A stretch of 64,000 bases of DNA from Marmoricola sp. OAE513 (GTDB lineage Bacteria; Actinomycetota; Actinomycetes; Propionibacteriales; Nocardioidaceae), in contig NZ_JBEPOC010000001.1 in assembly GCF_040546585.1 (NCBI RefSeq), forward strand, positions 806,001 through 870,000, given 5' to 3'. The notes beneath the pieces were generated by a model, which was not told the origin of the DNA, did not search any database, and saw nothing but the letters and a program-made list of their open reading frames with translations. The translations under genes were made by a program, and so were the position numbers. Below are positions 33,151 to 42,797 of the stretch, in pieces (position 1 is the first letter of the stretch; each line of letters opens with the position of its first letter).

Positions 33151-34301
33151 CCGCCGGACCGGAGAAGAGCACCCGGCGCACGGTCCTGTCGGCGGTGTGG
33201 ATGTTCGGCGGCCGCGGGCTCGGCCTGCTCTGGGCGCTGCTGCTGACGCACGAGCTCGGGATCTCCGGCTACGGGCAGTTCGTGGTCGGCATCAGTGCCG
33301 CGGCCCTCATCTCGATCCCGGTGGACGCGTACTACCTGGTGCGGTCTCCCCGGGTCGACGACGAGCAGTTCGAGGTCGACCGGGCCTCGCGCTACTGGCT
33401 CGGCGTCCTGATCTTCGCGCTCGGCCTCGGCTTGTTCGCGGTGTGGCTGCCCGCTGGGCTGGCGTTGAGCAAGGCCGGTGGCGACGTCTTCTTCAACGCG
33501 CAGAAGAGCACGGCGATCCGCACCGGTCGACCCGACAACGCGTTCGCGCTCGACTCCGCACGCCAGGGGCTCAGCCTGGTGGCGGGGATGGTGGTGATCG
33601 TCGCTGTCGAGGACGCGTCCGTGTGGCTGCTGAGCCTGGTCTACGTCCTCGGGTTCGTGCCGTTCGCGGTGGCGATGCTGCCGCGGGTCGTCGGCGTACG
33701 GGTCGAGCTCCCCGAGCGGACCCGCAGCACGGTGGCCCTGGTCGCCGAGGCGCTCGGGGGCGCGGCGTACACCCAAGGTGACATCGTCCTGCTCGGCCTC
33801 ATCGCCGGGGAGTCTGCGGCGGGCTACTACTCCTACGCGACGCTCGCGCTCTGGTCCATCGCCGCGGTCGGCCAGAACTACTCGTTCACCTTCCACGAGC
33901 CGCTGCGCGAGCACGGCGGCGCGGTCGAGGCCGGCCCGCCGTTCAAGATCACCAGTGCACTCGCGGTTGCGGGTGGTGCCGGCATGATCGGCACCGGGGT
34001 GGTGCTGTGGCTGCTGGGGACCGACAACGACTTGTGGCTCGCCTTCGTGGTCCTGTCGGTCGCCGCGAGCACCCGGTTCTACGGAGCGGTGTTCACCACG
34101 GTGCTTGCCCTGCAGTCCCGCGACGAGCTGCGCGCCCGGATGTCGCTGGTCGCCGTCGCGATCAAGACCGCCGGGATCCTGGCGCTGGCCTGGTCGCTGG
34201 GCAGCATCGGCGCGGCGATCGCGTTCGTGCTGGCCGACCTGGTGGCCTTCGCGTGGGCCTACCGGGCGCTCTACGCGGCTCGGTCGGAGGTGGCGGTGTG
34301 A
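33147..34301 (+). CDS. Wzx-like polysaccharide flippase
   Basis: A 384-residue membrane protein with about 11-12 helices. N-terminal RRTVLSAVWMFGGRGLGLLWALLLTHELGISGYGQFVVG and interior YTQGDIVLLGLIAGESAAGYYSYATLALWSIAAVGQNYSF are typical of Wzx/MATE-like exporters, which flip undecaprenyl-linked units. Length is slightly below the usual 400-480. GTG start in a 4-bp overlap. Its position between glycosyltransferases supports a Wzx role. Confidence 0.85.
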   Translation: MTAGPEKSTRRTVLSAVWMFGGRGLGLLWALLLTHELGISGYGQFVVGISAAALISIPVDAYYLVRSPRVDDEQFEVDRASRYWLGVLIFALGLGLFAVWLPAGLALSKAGGDVFFNAQKSTAIRTGRPDNAFALDSARQGLSLVAGMVVIVAVEDASVWLLSLVYVLGFVPFAVAMLPRVVGVRVELPERTRSTVALVAEALGGAAYTQGDIVLLGLIAGESAAGYYSYATLALWSIAAVGQNYSFTFHEPLREHGGAVEAGPPFKITSALAVAGGAGMIGTGVVLWLLGTDNDLWLAFVVLSVAASTRFYGAVFTTVLALQSRDELRARMSLVAVAIKTAGILALAWSLGSIGAAIAFVLADLVAFAWAYRALYAARSEVAV

Positions 34302-35405
34302 AGATCGCGTTCCTCATCCCCAAGGACCCGACCACCGCGCACGGCGGTGACGTGATGATGTCGAAGCTGATCACCTCACTGGCCTCGACCCACCACGAGG
34401 TCGTGCGGATCTGCCTGTCCCCCGACGCGGACACCCTGCCGGCCGAGCCCGGTCTGGTCAGAGTCCCCAAGGAGCCCGCCCGGTCCTGGAAGACTGTCGC
34501 CCGTGCGCTCCGACACCGCCAGAGCCTGGTGCACGCCAGGTTCAACTCCGACGCGATGGTCGCCGCCATCGAGGAGGTGGAGGCGGACGTCTACGTCGCC
34601 GAGCACAACTACATGGCCGAACCGTTCCTGCGTTCCTCGCGCGCCGGAGGACCGGGGCGGCTGTTCGTGAACACGACGAACTCCGAGTCCCTGATCTGGG
34701 AGCACCTGCACGGTCGGATCGGCAGGATCGAGCAGCCCCGGATCCGTCGCGACGAGATGCGCACCGCGCTCGCCGCGCACGCCGTCGGCACGTACGACGC
34801 CGAGGAGGCCCAGTGGTACCGCGACGGCGGCGCCGCCCGGGTGTCCTGGCTCGGCATCACGCTGCCGCCGACCGATCGCATCGACATCACCGGCTCCGGG
34901 CCGCGGTTGGTCTTCCTCGGCGACCGGACCTGGCCGCCGAACCTCGAGGCGGCCGAGCTGGTCCGGTCGTGGTGGCCGGAGATCTCGGCCGGGATCGACG
35001 GAGCACGAGCTCGTGGTCGTCGGGCAACCGGCGCGGGGCGAGAAGATCGTGCAGCGTCCCGGCATCCGAGAGCTCGGGTTCGTCGCGGACCTCCCTGCCC
35101 TGCTGGCCTCGTGCCGGGGCCTGGCCGCGCCGATCCGCACGGGCGGCGGCGTCCGGGTGAAGATCCTCGAGGCGGCCACCCGCGGGCTGCCCGTCGTGTC
35201 GACGACCACCGGGATCGGGTCGTTGAGCTCGATCTTCGGGATCACTCCGTACGACGACAAGGACGGCTTCGTCGCCCGCTGCCGGCAGCTGCTCTCCGAC
35301 GCCGCGCTCGCCGCGGCCGAAGGACTCCGGCTGCACCAGGCCAACGCCGGCCACTGGTCCACCGGCGAACCGCAGCGCATCGTCGACGAGTGGCTGGCGT
35401 CATGA
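34298..35405 (+). pseudogene. Glycosyltransferase, split by an apparent +1 frameshift
   Basis: A GT4-type sequence of about 368 residues in two frames. From GTG 34298 the first frame gives VKIAFLIPKDPTTAHGGDVMMSK..PPNLEAAELVRSWWPEISAGID, then nonsense; the second frame supplies HELVVVGQPARGEKIV..RTGGGVRVKILEAATRGLPVVSTTTGIGS to the stop at 35405. Removing one G from the GG at 35000-35001 yields GIDEHELVVVGQPA, a normal GT4 donor-domain start. So a single-base insertion, or a sequencing error, breaks the gene. It lies in the exopolysaccharide operon, overlapping Wzx upstream and Wzy downstream by 4 bp, so loss would be expected to alter the polysaccharide. Confidence 0.75.
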
Positions 35406-37003
35406 CCGACGAGGACCTGACCGTGCGACGCGAGGTGCCGCGCCTGGACCCCGAGCTGGTGCTGCCGCCGCCCGCCCTGCTCGCTCCGCCGATCTTCGAG
35501 GAGCCGGCGACGGCTCCTCCGGTGCCTGCACTGCTCGCTGCCCCGGTTCTCGAGGAGCTCACCGAGACGTCGTTCCGGCTGCCGGTCATCATCGACGAAC
35601 CGCCCGCACCGTCGCCGGGGGTGAAGCCGGCACGGGTGCCGGCCGGGCCGGTGAAGCGGCTGCCGTCGCCGCTGACCGAGCTCGTCGTCCTGGGGTCACT
35701 CGGTATCGCAGCGCTCGCGGCTTTCGCCGGCATCACCTGGCTCGCGGCGATCGTCGTCCTGCTCCTCGTCGCCGCCGCCGGGCTCGGTGTGCTCGCCTAC
35801 CAGCCGGTGCTGGTCTTCTGCCTGATGGGGTTCACGCTCGGCGCCGCCCCCAACGTGCAGACCCCGGTGCTCGGGGTGTCGATCACCTTCGTGCTCTCGG
35901 CCGCCATGTGGGGCGCGCTCGCGGTGATGCCCGAGGTGCAGCACCGGGTGAACTGGGCGGCCGGACTGAGCGCCGTGCTCATCGGGCTCGCGTTCTTCAC
36001 CTTCGTCGGTAACCCGATCACCGGTGCGGCGGTCCAGGACTTCGTCCGGTGGAGCATCACCGCAGCGGCCGTCTACCCGCTCTCGGTGCTGCCGGCGCGG
36101 CAGCTCGCCCGGGTGGGCCGCTGGTTCGTCTACGGCTGCACGGCCGCAGCCGCCTTCGGCATCGCCCTGGTCGCCGTCGACCGGGACGGATCCAAGCTCG
36201 ACCGGCTGACGTTCCTCGGCTACAGCGCGGACGGCGGCAACGGCCGGTTCGTCTTCGGCGCGAACGGCAACTTCGCCCGACTGACCAGCACGTACGTCGA
36301 CCCCAACCTCGGCGGTCTGATCATGGCCGTCGGCCTGCTGCTGGCCCTGGCTCTGCTCCGCGGGCGGCTGCGGGTGCTGTCGGTGGGCCTGCTGGTCCTG
36401 GCGATCGCTCTGACGCTGAGTCGCGCCGACATCGGAGCGGTCGCGGTGGCGGCCGTGCTCGTCGTGCTGTTCAGCGGGGTGTCCGGACGGATCCGCGGGC
36501 GGCTGCTCGGCCTCGGCGTGCTGGCCGGGACGGCGATGCTCGCGCTGCCCGCGATCCGCTCCCGGCTCACGAACTCGTTCGGGTCCAACGACCGCGGCTC
36601 CTCGGCACGGTGGGAGGCGTTCGAGATCTTCCCCGACCAGATGTCCGGGCACTGGCTCCTCGGCCGGGGCTTCGGTGCTCCCGAGCTCGTCGACGCCTCG
36701 GCGGCCGCGGCGACGAACTACGTCGCCAACGCGCCCTTGCTCACCGTGTACCGCGGCGGGATCGTCGTCGGACTCGCGTTCACCGTGCTGATGCTGACGG
36801 CGGCGCTCTTCGGCTGGCGCCTGATGCGCGGATCGGCGTTCGAGCCCGCCGCCGTCGGAGCGGGCTACCTCGGCATCATGCTGGTGGCGCTGCAGCTCGA
36901 CTTCCCGGTCGTCACCATCTCGGCGGCGACGCTGGCCTTCGCGATCCTGCTCGTCTTCGTCAGCCGACCCGACGCCTTCAGCGACGAGTTCACCGATGAC
37001 TGA
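35402..37003 (+). CDS. Wzy-like polysaccharide polymerase / O-antigen ligase family protein
   Basis: A 533-residue membrane protein. The first ~90 residues form a Pro-rich cytoplasmic tail, then about 12 helices. The family sign is a large external loop between helices containing LTNSFGSNDRGSSARWEAFEIFPDQMSGHWLLGRGFGAPE, matching the Wzy_C/WaaL H and R regions. It would polymerise repeat units outside the membrane. ATG overlaps the broken glycosyltransferase by 4 bp; its own end overlaps the acyltransferase by 8 bp. Specificity is unknown. Confidence 0.86.
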   Translation: MTDEDLTVRREVPRLDPELVLPPPALLAPPIFEEPATAPPVPALLAAPVLEELTETSFRLPVIIDEPPAPSPGVKPARVPAGPVKRLPSPLTELVVLGSLGIAALAAFAGITWLAAIVVLLLVAAAGLGVLAYQPVLVFCLMGFTLGAAPNVQTPVLGVSITFVLSAAMWGALAVMPEVQHRVNWAAGLSAVLIGLAFFTFVGNPITGAAVQDFVRWSITAAAVYPLSVLPARQLARVGRWFVYGCTAAAAFGIALVAVDRDGSKLDRLTFLGYSADGGNGRFVFGANGNFARLTSTYVDPNLGGLIMAVGLLLALALLRGRLRVLSVGLLVLAIALTLSRADIGAVAVAAVLVVLFSGVSGRIRGRLLGLGVLAGTAMLALPAIRSRLTNSFGSNDRGSSARWEAFEIFPDQMSGHWLLGRGFGAPELVDASAAAATNYVANAPLLTVYRGGIVVGLAFTVLMLTAALFGWRLMRGSAFEPAAVGAGYLGIMLVALQLDFPVVTISAATLAFAILLVFVSRPDAFSDEFTDD

Positions 37004-38228
37004 GACCGCCACGCCGCACGTCCGGACCAGCGGCCGCCTCAGCGGCCTGGACGGCGTCCGCGGCCTGCTCGCCGTCGCGATCCTGGTCGCGCACACCACC
37101 GGCCTGCTCACCCCGGCCACGGCGGAGAAGCTGCACCTGGGGCTGCTCGCCCAGTCGGTGATCGCGTTCTTCGCACTGTCCGGCTTCCTGATCTTCCTGC
37201 CGTTCTGCCGGTCGCTCGTCACCGCGCGGCCCCTGCCGAACCTGCGGTCCTACGGCCTGCACCGGCTGTTCCGCGTCTACCCCGGTTACCTGGTGATCTT
37301 CCTGGTCGCGAACTTCGTCCTCGGTGCGGTGTTCGTGCAGAACGTGTTCGTCGCCGAGACCACCCGTTCGGACGCCGGCACCGGACGAATGACCAGCCCG
37401 GCCGAGGTGCTGCTGCACCTGACCCTGGCGCAGACGTTCGTGCCCAGCCAGCTGCAGACCGGTCTCAACGTCGCCTGGACTCTGACCGCCGAGCTGGGTT
37501 TCTACGTGATCGTGCCCCTGCTGGCGCTGGGCGCCGCGCGGCTCGCCCGTCGTACGGGCCCGGTCACCGCGGTCCTGGCGCTGCCGGTCGGGCTGATGGT
37601 GCTGGTGGGCTGGGCGACCAAGGGGTACCTGCAGCACGTGGACGCGACCTCGGCCAAGGAGCTCCAGGAGATCTCCTTCGGCCCGCACCCGGTCGCCGTG
37701 CTCACCGAGAGCACCCTGACGTACGCCGACGTGTTCGGCTTCGGGATGGCGGCGTGCCTGGTCTTCGTGCTCATCGAGAACGGTCGGTTGGGCGGGCTGC
37801 GGGGCACGCGGTTGTGGCTGGGGAGCCTGCCGCTCCTGGTGGTCTTCACCGTGCTGTCGCTGGCTGCGCTCTCGGCGCACTCCGTGCTCGCGAGCGCGTT
37901 CCTCGCGGTCGCGGGCGGCATCCTGCTGGTGCTCATCACCGAACCGGTGGCTCGCGGCGACCGGTCCCGGCTCGGCGACCTGCTCGACGTACGGCCGGTG
38001 AAGTACCTGGGCACGATCTCGCTCAGCTTTTACCTGTGGCACTTTCCGGTGCTGATGCTGGTGACGCGCTGGGGGTGGTTCGGTCCGGACACGGTCCCCG
38101 GCGCCGCGTGGAACGTCGGCCTGGTCACGGCGATCACCCTGGCACTGGGGTCGATCACCTACCGGTTCGTGGAGTACCCCGCGATGCAGCTGGGGCGTCG
38201 GTTGTCCCGGAAGGCACCTCCCTCATGA
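36996..38228 (+). CDS. Acyltransferase 3 family membrane protein (OafA/YrhL type)
   Basis: A 410-residue protein with about 10 helices. The N-terminus has the family signature GRLSGLDGVRGLLAVAILVAHTT (R-G and the conserved His), then FFALSGFLIFLPFCR and RLFRVYPGYLV. These proteins acetylate polysaccharides using cytoplasmic acetyl-CoA. It fits O-acetylation of the exopolysaccharide. The next gene starts within a 4-bp overlap. Confidence 0.9.
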   Translation: MTETATPHVRTSGRLSGLDGVRGLLAVAILVAHTTGLLTPATAEKLHLGLLAQSVIAFFALSGFLIFLPFCRSLVTARPLPNLRSYGLHRLFRVYPGYLVIFLVANFVLGAVFVQNVFVAETTRSDAGTGRMTSPAEVLLHLTLAQTFVPSQLQTGLNVAWTLTAELGFYVIVPLLALGAARLARRTGPVTAVLALPVGLMVLVGWATKGYLQHVDATSAKELQEISFGPHPVAVLTESTLTYADVFGFGMAACLVFVLIENGRLGGLRGTRLWLGSLPLLVVFTVLSLAALSAHSVLASAFLAVAGGILLVLITEPVARGDRSRLGDLLDVRPVKYLGTISLSFYLWHFPVLMLVTRWGWFGPDTVPGAAWNVGLVTAITLALGSITYRFVEYPAMQLGRRLSRKAPPS

Positions 38229-39331
38229 CCCGGGTACCGGTCGCGATCGCCCACGACTACCTCACCCAGCGCGGCGGGGCCGAGCGAGTCGTGCTGGCGA
38301 TGGCGCGCGCGTTCCCCGGGGCGCCGATCTACACGACGGTCTACGAGCCCGACGGCACCTACCCGGAGTTCGCCGATCTCGACGTCCGGGTGACCCCGCT
38401 GAACAGGGTCGGGTTCTTCCGCCGGCACCACCGGGCGGCGCTGCCGTTCTACGCGCCGGTCGTCGGGGCGACGACCATCGACGCCGACGTCGTGGTCGCC
38501 AGCACCTCGGGCTGGGCGCACGGGTTCCGCACGTCCGGCACGTCCGTCGTCTACTGCCACTCTCCCGCGCACTGGCTCTACCAGGGCGAGGACTACCTGG
38601 GCCGACGCTCCCCCGTCGCCCGGATCGCGATGTTCTTCCTCGGTCGGCCGCTGCGTTGGTGGGACAAGCGCGCCGCGAGGCGTGCCGACGTGTACCTGGC
38701 CAACTCGACCGAGGTCGCCGGCCGGATCCAGCAGCACTACGGCCGCAGCGCCGAGGTGGTGCCGGCGCCGGTCCCGCAGCGGATCGCCTACGCCGCCGAG
38801 AACCCCGACGGGCCGGCGCACCAGCCCGCCCCCGGGTTCTACCTCTGCGTCTCCCGGTTGCTGCCGTACAAGCACGTGGCCGCCGTGGTCGAGGCCTTCG
38901 CCGCCGAGCCGGACAAGCGGCTCGTCGTGGTCGGGAACGGCCCGCTCGAGGGCCCGCTGAAGGAGGTCGCGACCAGCAACGTGCAGTTCCTCAAGGACAT
39001 CAGCGACGCCGACCTCACCCGCCTGTACCACGACAGCCGCGCGCTGGTCGCCGTCGCCTACGAGGACTACGGCCTGACCCCGATCGAGGCCGCCGCCACC
39101 GGGACGCCGTGCATCGTGCTGCGCTGGGGCGGCTACCTCGACACGATGGTCGAGGACCTGACAGCGGTGTTCGTCGACGAACCGTCACCGACAGCACTGC
39201 GTGACGGCATCGCCCGGTTCGAGGCGCGCACGTGGGATCCCGAGGCGATCAAGGAGCACGCGGAGGCGTTCACCGAAGAGGTGTTCACCGCCCGCCTCAC
39301 CGAGATCGTCAAGCGCGCCGCGGTCAGCTGA
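38225..39331 (+). CDS. Glycosyltransferase family 4
   Basis: A 368-residue GT-B retaining glycosyltransferase. It begins AIAHDYLTQRGGAERVVLAMARAFPGAPIYTT, as in WcaI/mannosyltransferase-like GT4, and the donor domain has LCVSRLLPYKHVAAVVEAF and the E-x7-E type motif in YEDYGLTPIEAAATGTP. Last gene of the exopolysaccharide operon, ending in an 8-bp tail-to-tail overlap with the Old Yellow Enzyme gene. The sugar donor is unknown. Confidence 0.9.
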   Translation: MTRVPVAIAHDYLTQRGGAERVVLAMARAFPGAPIYTTVYEPDGTYPEFADLDVRVTPLNRVGFFRRHHRAALPFYAPVVGATTIDADVVVASTSGWAHGFRTSGTSVVYCHSPAHWLYQGEDYLGRRSPVARIAMFFLGRPLRWWDKRAARRADVYLANSTEVAGRIQQHYGRSAEVVPAPVPQRIAYAAENPDGPAHQPAPGFYLCVSRLLPYKHVAAVVEAFAAEPDKRLVVVGNGPLEGPLKEVATSNVQFLKDISDADLTRLYHDSRALVAVAYEDYGLTPIEAAATGTPCIVLRWGGYLDTMVEDLTAVFVDEPSPTALRDGIARFEARTWDPEAIKEHAEAFTEEVFTARLTEIVKRAAVS

Positions 39332-40433
39332 CCGCCAGCGCCGGGTAGTCGGTGTAGCCCTCGGCGCCCCCGCCGTAGAAGGTCGCGCCGACCGGCTCGG
39401 TGAGCTCGGCGCCGGTGCGCAACCGCTCGGCCAGGTCCGGGTTCGCGATGTACGCGCGCCCGAAAGCGGCGGCGTCGATGAGGCCGGCGTCGAGGAGGCG
39501 CTGCGCCTTGGCCAGCGTGTAGTTGCCGGCCCCGATGATCGCGCCGCCGAAGGTGGCGCGCAGGTAGTGCCGGTACTCGTCCTCGATCGCCGGACCGCCG
39601 GCCCAGTCAGGCTCGGAGAGGTGCAGGAAGGCGACGTTGCGGCTGCCGAGCTCTCCGGCCAGGTGCAGGCCCATCGGAAGACCGGCGTTGTCCTCGAGAC
39701 CGTTGAACGACCCCTGCGGGGAGAGCCGGATGCCGACGTGGCTCGCGTCCCAGGCTCCGATGACCGCATCGACCACCTCGAGCGGGAACCGTGCTCGGTT
39801 CTCCATCGAGCCGCCGTACTCGTCCTCGCGGAAGTTGCTCTCGGCGCTGAGGAACTGGTGCAGCAGGTAGCCGTGGGCGCCGTGGATCTCGACCAGGTCG
39901 AACCCGGCCTCGCGCGCGTTCACGGTCGCCCGCCGGTAGTCCTCGACGGTGCCGCCGATCTCCTCGACGCTCAGCGCCCGCGGGGTCGGGCAGTTCGCCC
40001 GCAACGGCTTGCCGTCCGGCCCCTTGATGGTGGCGCGGTTGCGGTACGGCACGGCCGAGGCCGAGACCGGCAGGCCGCCGTCGTGGAAGGACTCGTGCGA
40101 GACGCGGCCGACGTGCCAGATCTGGGCCGCGATCCTTCCGCCCTCGGCGTGCACGGCGTCGGTGACCTTGCGCCAGCCCTCGACCTGCTCCTCGGAGTAG
40201 ATGCCCGGGGTGTCCATGTAGCCCTTGCCGATGGGCGAGATCTGGGTGCCCTCGGAGACGATCAGACCGGCGCCGGAGCGCTGCCGGTAGTACTCGACCA
40301 TGAGGTCGTTCGGGACGTCGCCGGGCGGCGTCGCGCGCATCCGCGTCAGCGGAGCCATCAGGATCCGGTTCGGGAGCTCGACGGCGCCGACGGTCAGGGG
40401 TTGGAACAGGGACTGGGAATCGGAGGGGCTCAC
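39324..40433 (-). CDS. Old Yellow Enzyme-family alkene reductase
   Basis: A 369-residue FMN TIM barrel. It has the N-terminal PNRILMAPLTRMRA, the AAQIWHVGRVSH segment and EIHGAHGYLLHQFLS with paired His ligands for the substrate carbonyl (HxxH, in place of the yeast HxxN). C-terminal AFGRAYIANPDLAERL binds FMN phosphate. It reduces activated C=C bonds of enones, nitroesters or similar with NAD(P)H. GTG start. It is separate from the operon it faces and may be a general electrophile-detoxifying enzyme. Confidence 0.92.
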   Translation of the reverse strand: MSPSDSQSLFQPLTVGAVELPNRILMAPLTRMRATPPGDVPNDLMVEYYRQRSGAGLIVSEGTQISPIGKGYMDTPGIYSEEQVEGWRKVTDAVHAEGGRIAAQIWHVGRVSHESFHDGGLPVSASAVPYRNRATIKGPDGKPLRANCPTPRALSVEEIGGTVEDYRRATVNAREAGFDLVEIHGAHGYLLHQFLSAESNFREDEYGGSMENRARFPLEVVDAVIGAWDASHVGIRLSPQGSFNGLEDNAGLPMGLHLAGELGSRNVAFLHLSEPDWAGGPAIEDEYRHYLRATFGGAIIGAGNYTLAKAQRLLDAGLIDAAAFGRAYIANPDLAERLRTGAELTEPVGATFYGGGAEGYTDYPALAVS

Positions 40434-40451
40434 GCGGTCTGCAACAACGGG

Positions 40452-42614
40452 TTACCCGCCGGTATTTCCACGGGCTTCCAGGGCTGCGGTCAGCAGTCCG
40501 ACCATCGCCTCGGTCTGCAGGTCGGCCGAGGAGGTGACGTCCTCCTCCGAGCCGTCCAGCGCGCGGGCGGCCAGACCGGCCTTGGAGTCGATCAGGTCGG
40601 CGATCCTGGCCTCGACGGTCTGGGCGGCGATCACGCGCCAAGCGGTGACGGGCTGGTCCTGACCGATCCGGTGCACCCGGTCGATCGCCTGGGTCTGCTC
40701 GGCCGCGGTCCAGGACAGCTCGGCGAGCACGACGTTGGAGGCCACCTGCAGGTTGATGCCGACGCCGGCGGCCGTCAGCGAGCAGACGATCACGGCGACG
40801 TCGGGGTCCTTGAGGAACGCCTCGATGTTCTTCTCGCGCACCTTGGGGGTCTGGTCGCCGCGGATGGAGGAGTACTTGATGCCCCGCTTGGCGAAGAGCT
40901 CCTCGGCGGTGTCCATCACGTCGACGTGCTTGGCGAAGAACACCACCTTGCCGACGTTGCGGGCCAGCTGCGCGGTGTAGTCGGCGGCGAGCTCGGCCTT
41001 GGCCTGGCCGATCCGGCGCATCAGGCCGAAGACGTTCTCCCCGGTCGACTCGTCGGTGTCCTCGCGTTCCCAGACGGCGACGCGGTGGACGAGCTCGTGG
41101 TCGATGCCACCCTCGAGCAGCTCCGGGCCGGAGCGACGGGTGGCCAGCGCGCTGTCGTAGCGGTGGACCAGGCGGGCGGTCAGCTCGGCCTCGGCGGCCC
41201 GGATCGAGCGACCGGCCTCCCCGTCCAGCTCGATCGGCATGTCGGCGATCCGACGCTCGGGGATGTCCTGGGCGACGTCGATCTTGCGACGCCGGACGAT
41301 GCCCTGGTCGATGACCGCACGCCGCGCCGAGGGGAAGAAGCCCGGGTCCAGGGGCGTCAGGCCGTTCTCCTCGAGCGCATCCATCAGGGCGCCGAGCGGC
41401 TTGCGGTCGTCGATCCAGCCGAGGAACTGCCAGATCGCCCGGAAGTCGTCGATGTCGTTGATCAGCGGCGTCCCGGTCAGCGCCATCAGCAGCGGCCGCG
41501 ACATCCGCGCGCGGATGCTGGCGGCGATCTCGAGCACGTGCTGGGAGCGCTGCGAGGTCTTGTTCTTGATGAAGTGCGCCTCGTCGACGACCATTCCCTT
41601 GAACCCGAGGTCCTGGAGCCAGCCGACGTGCCGGTCGAGCACCTCGTAGTTGACGATGATGATGTCGGCCCAGCCGTCGATGGTGTCGCCGTCGCCGTGG
41701 ATCACGGTCGCCGGGTGCCGAGGCGTCCAGCGCTCGGCCTCACGGGCCCAGTTCGTCTTCACGACGTTCGGGACCACGACGAGCAGCGGGTAGGCGTTCG
41801 CGGCCTGCGCGGCGAGCAGTGCCTGGGCGGTCTTGCCCAGACCTGGCTCGTCGGCGAGCAGGAAGCTGCGGTGCCCGGCTGCGGCGGCGGAGATGGTGCC
41901 CGCCTGGTGCAGCATCAGCTCCAGCCCCTCGGGAACCTTGATCGGGATCGGGGCGGGGAGCGGCATGCAGGCGATGCCGCCGTCGTTGGCTTCCTCGAAG
42001 GAGCGGAACAGGGGTCCGAGCAGCTCCCAGCGGGCGAGCTCGCTGTGCCGACTCTTGTTCCGGGCCGCGGCGGCGAAGTCGGGGACCAGGAACGGGTTGG
42101 CCAGCTGGCGCGAGATCACGGCTTGCGGGACGACCCGACGCTCGACCGGAGCGGGAGGCGTCTCGTCGTCCTCCTCGACGACCTCGTCCTCCTCGGCGAC
42201 CTCCAGGCCACCCTTGGTCTTGAGCTCGCGGATCAGGGCCTTCGCGGCGTCGGTGATCATCGCGTTCTCGTCCAGCAGCTCGAAGAGCCGGGAGTCTCGG
42301 GCGGCCGTCTGCGCCAGGATGGTGGCGATGCCGTCGAGGCGCTTGAGCTCCTCGCCGCGCTTGGACTCGCTCAGCTCGGTGTCCGTCTTGATCCGCAGCC
42401 GCTCCTCACGGGCGAGCAGGGCGACGACCTGGAACTTGGTGCGCACGAACGGGTCGACCGACCGGCGGCCGACTGCCGCCTCCACCTCGCGCACGGCGCG
42501 GGCGAGCTGCGGGATGAGCCCGACGTCGTCGCGCCGGGCGCGGTTGCCGTTGCGCGCCGGCGCCGACTGGGCAGGACGACGTGCGCCGGAACGTCGGCGA
42601 CGGGTTTCAGCCAA
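40452..42614 (-). CDS. SNF2-family helicase/ATPase
   Basis: A 720-residue protein. The N-terminal ~230 residues are basic and acidic low-complexity followed by helices; then a superfamily 2 motor: Q-like LMLHQAGT, motif I ADEPGLGKTAQ, motif II VDEAH, motif III LTGTPLIND, and the C-terminal RecA-like half with SLTAAGVGINLQVASNVVLAEL and motif VI QAIDRVHRIGQ. DEAH and HRIGQ are hallmarks of Swi2/Snf2 dsDNA translocases. TTG 42614 (SD GGAGAGG, 8 nt) gives MAETRRRR; an upstream ATG at 42662 adds 16 residues. No partner nuclease is adjacent, so the role in repair or defence is open. Confidence 0.85.
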   Translation of the reverse strand: MAETRRRRSGARRPAQSAPARNGNRARRDDVGLIPQLARAVREVEAAVGRRSVDPFVRTKFQVVALLAREERLRIKTDTELSESKRGEELKRLDGIATILAQTAARDSRLFELLDENAMITDAAKALIRELKTKGGLEVAEEDEVVEEDDETPPAPVERRVVPQAVISRQLANPFLVPDFAAAARNKSRHSELARWELLGPLFRSFEEANDGGIACMPLPAPIPIKVPEGLELMLHQAGTISAAAAGHRSFLLADEPGLGKTAQALLAAQAANAYPLLVVVPNVVKTNWAREAERWTPRHPATVIHGDGDTIDGWADIIIVNYEVLDRHVGWLQDLGFKGMVVDEAHFIKNKTSQRSQHVLEIAASIRARMSRPLLMALTGTPLINDIDDFRAIWQFLGWIDDRKPLGALMDALEENGLTPLDPGFFPSARRAVIDQGIVRRRKIDVAQDIPERRIADMPIELDGEAGRSIRAAEAELTARLVHRYDSALATRRSGPELLEGGIDHELVHRVAVWEREDTDESTGENVFGLMRRIGQAKAELAADYTAQLARNVGKVVFFAKHVDVMDTAEELFAKRGIKYSSIRGDQTPKVREKNIEAFLKDPDVAVIVCSLTAAGVGINLQVASNVVLAELSWTAAEQTQAIDRVHRIGQDQPVTAWRVIAAQTVEARIADLIDSKAGLAARALDGSEEDVTSSADLQTEAMVGLLTAALEARGNTGG

Positions 42615-42749
42615 GATCTGCACCTCTCCAACGTCGCCGGACGACAGTGCCCGGCCGGTCAAGACCGGCGGGTACGAACGGCGACGACGACCAGCGCGAG
42701 AGCCGAGCGGATCACGCTCTGGTGTTCGTAGCTAGGCAGGAAGAACAAC

Positions 42750-42796
42750 CTGCGAACTCGCAGCAGGACGTGCGAGCAGGACCACTGTAGCAGTGG
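42750..42796. other. Two small inverted repeats in the gap between SNF2 and SRPBCC genes
   Basis: CTGCGA-AC-TCGCAG (42750-42763) and CCACTG-TAG-CAGTGG (42782-42796, directly after the SRPBCC stop). Either could be an operator or part of a weak terminator; neither has a T-tract. Confidence 0.35.
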
Positions 42797-42797
42797 A

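Noticed and set aside
39201-42731. Very long open frame (about 1176 codons) antisense to the Old Yellow Enzyme and SNF2 genes
   Set aside because: It is rich in Arg, Gly, Asp and Val without domain motifs, and is the expected shadow of third-position GC on the opposite strand.
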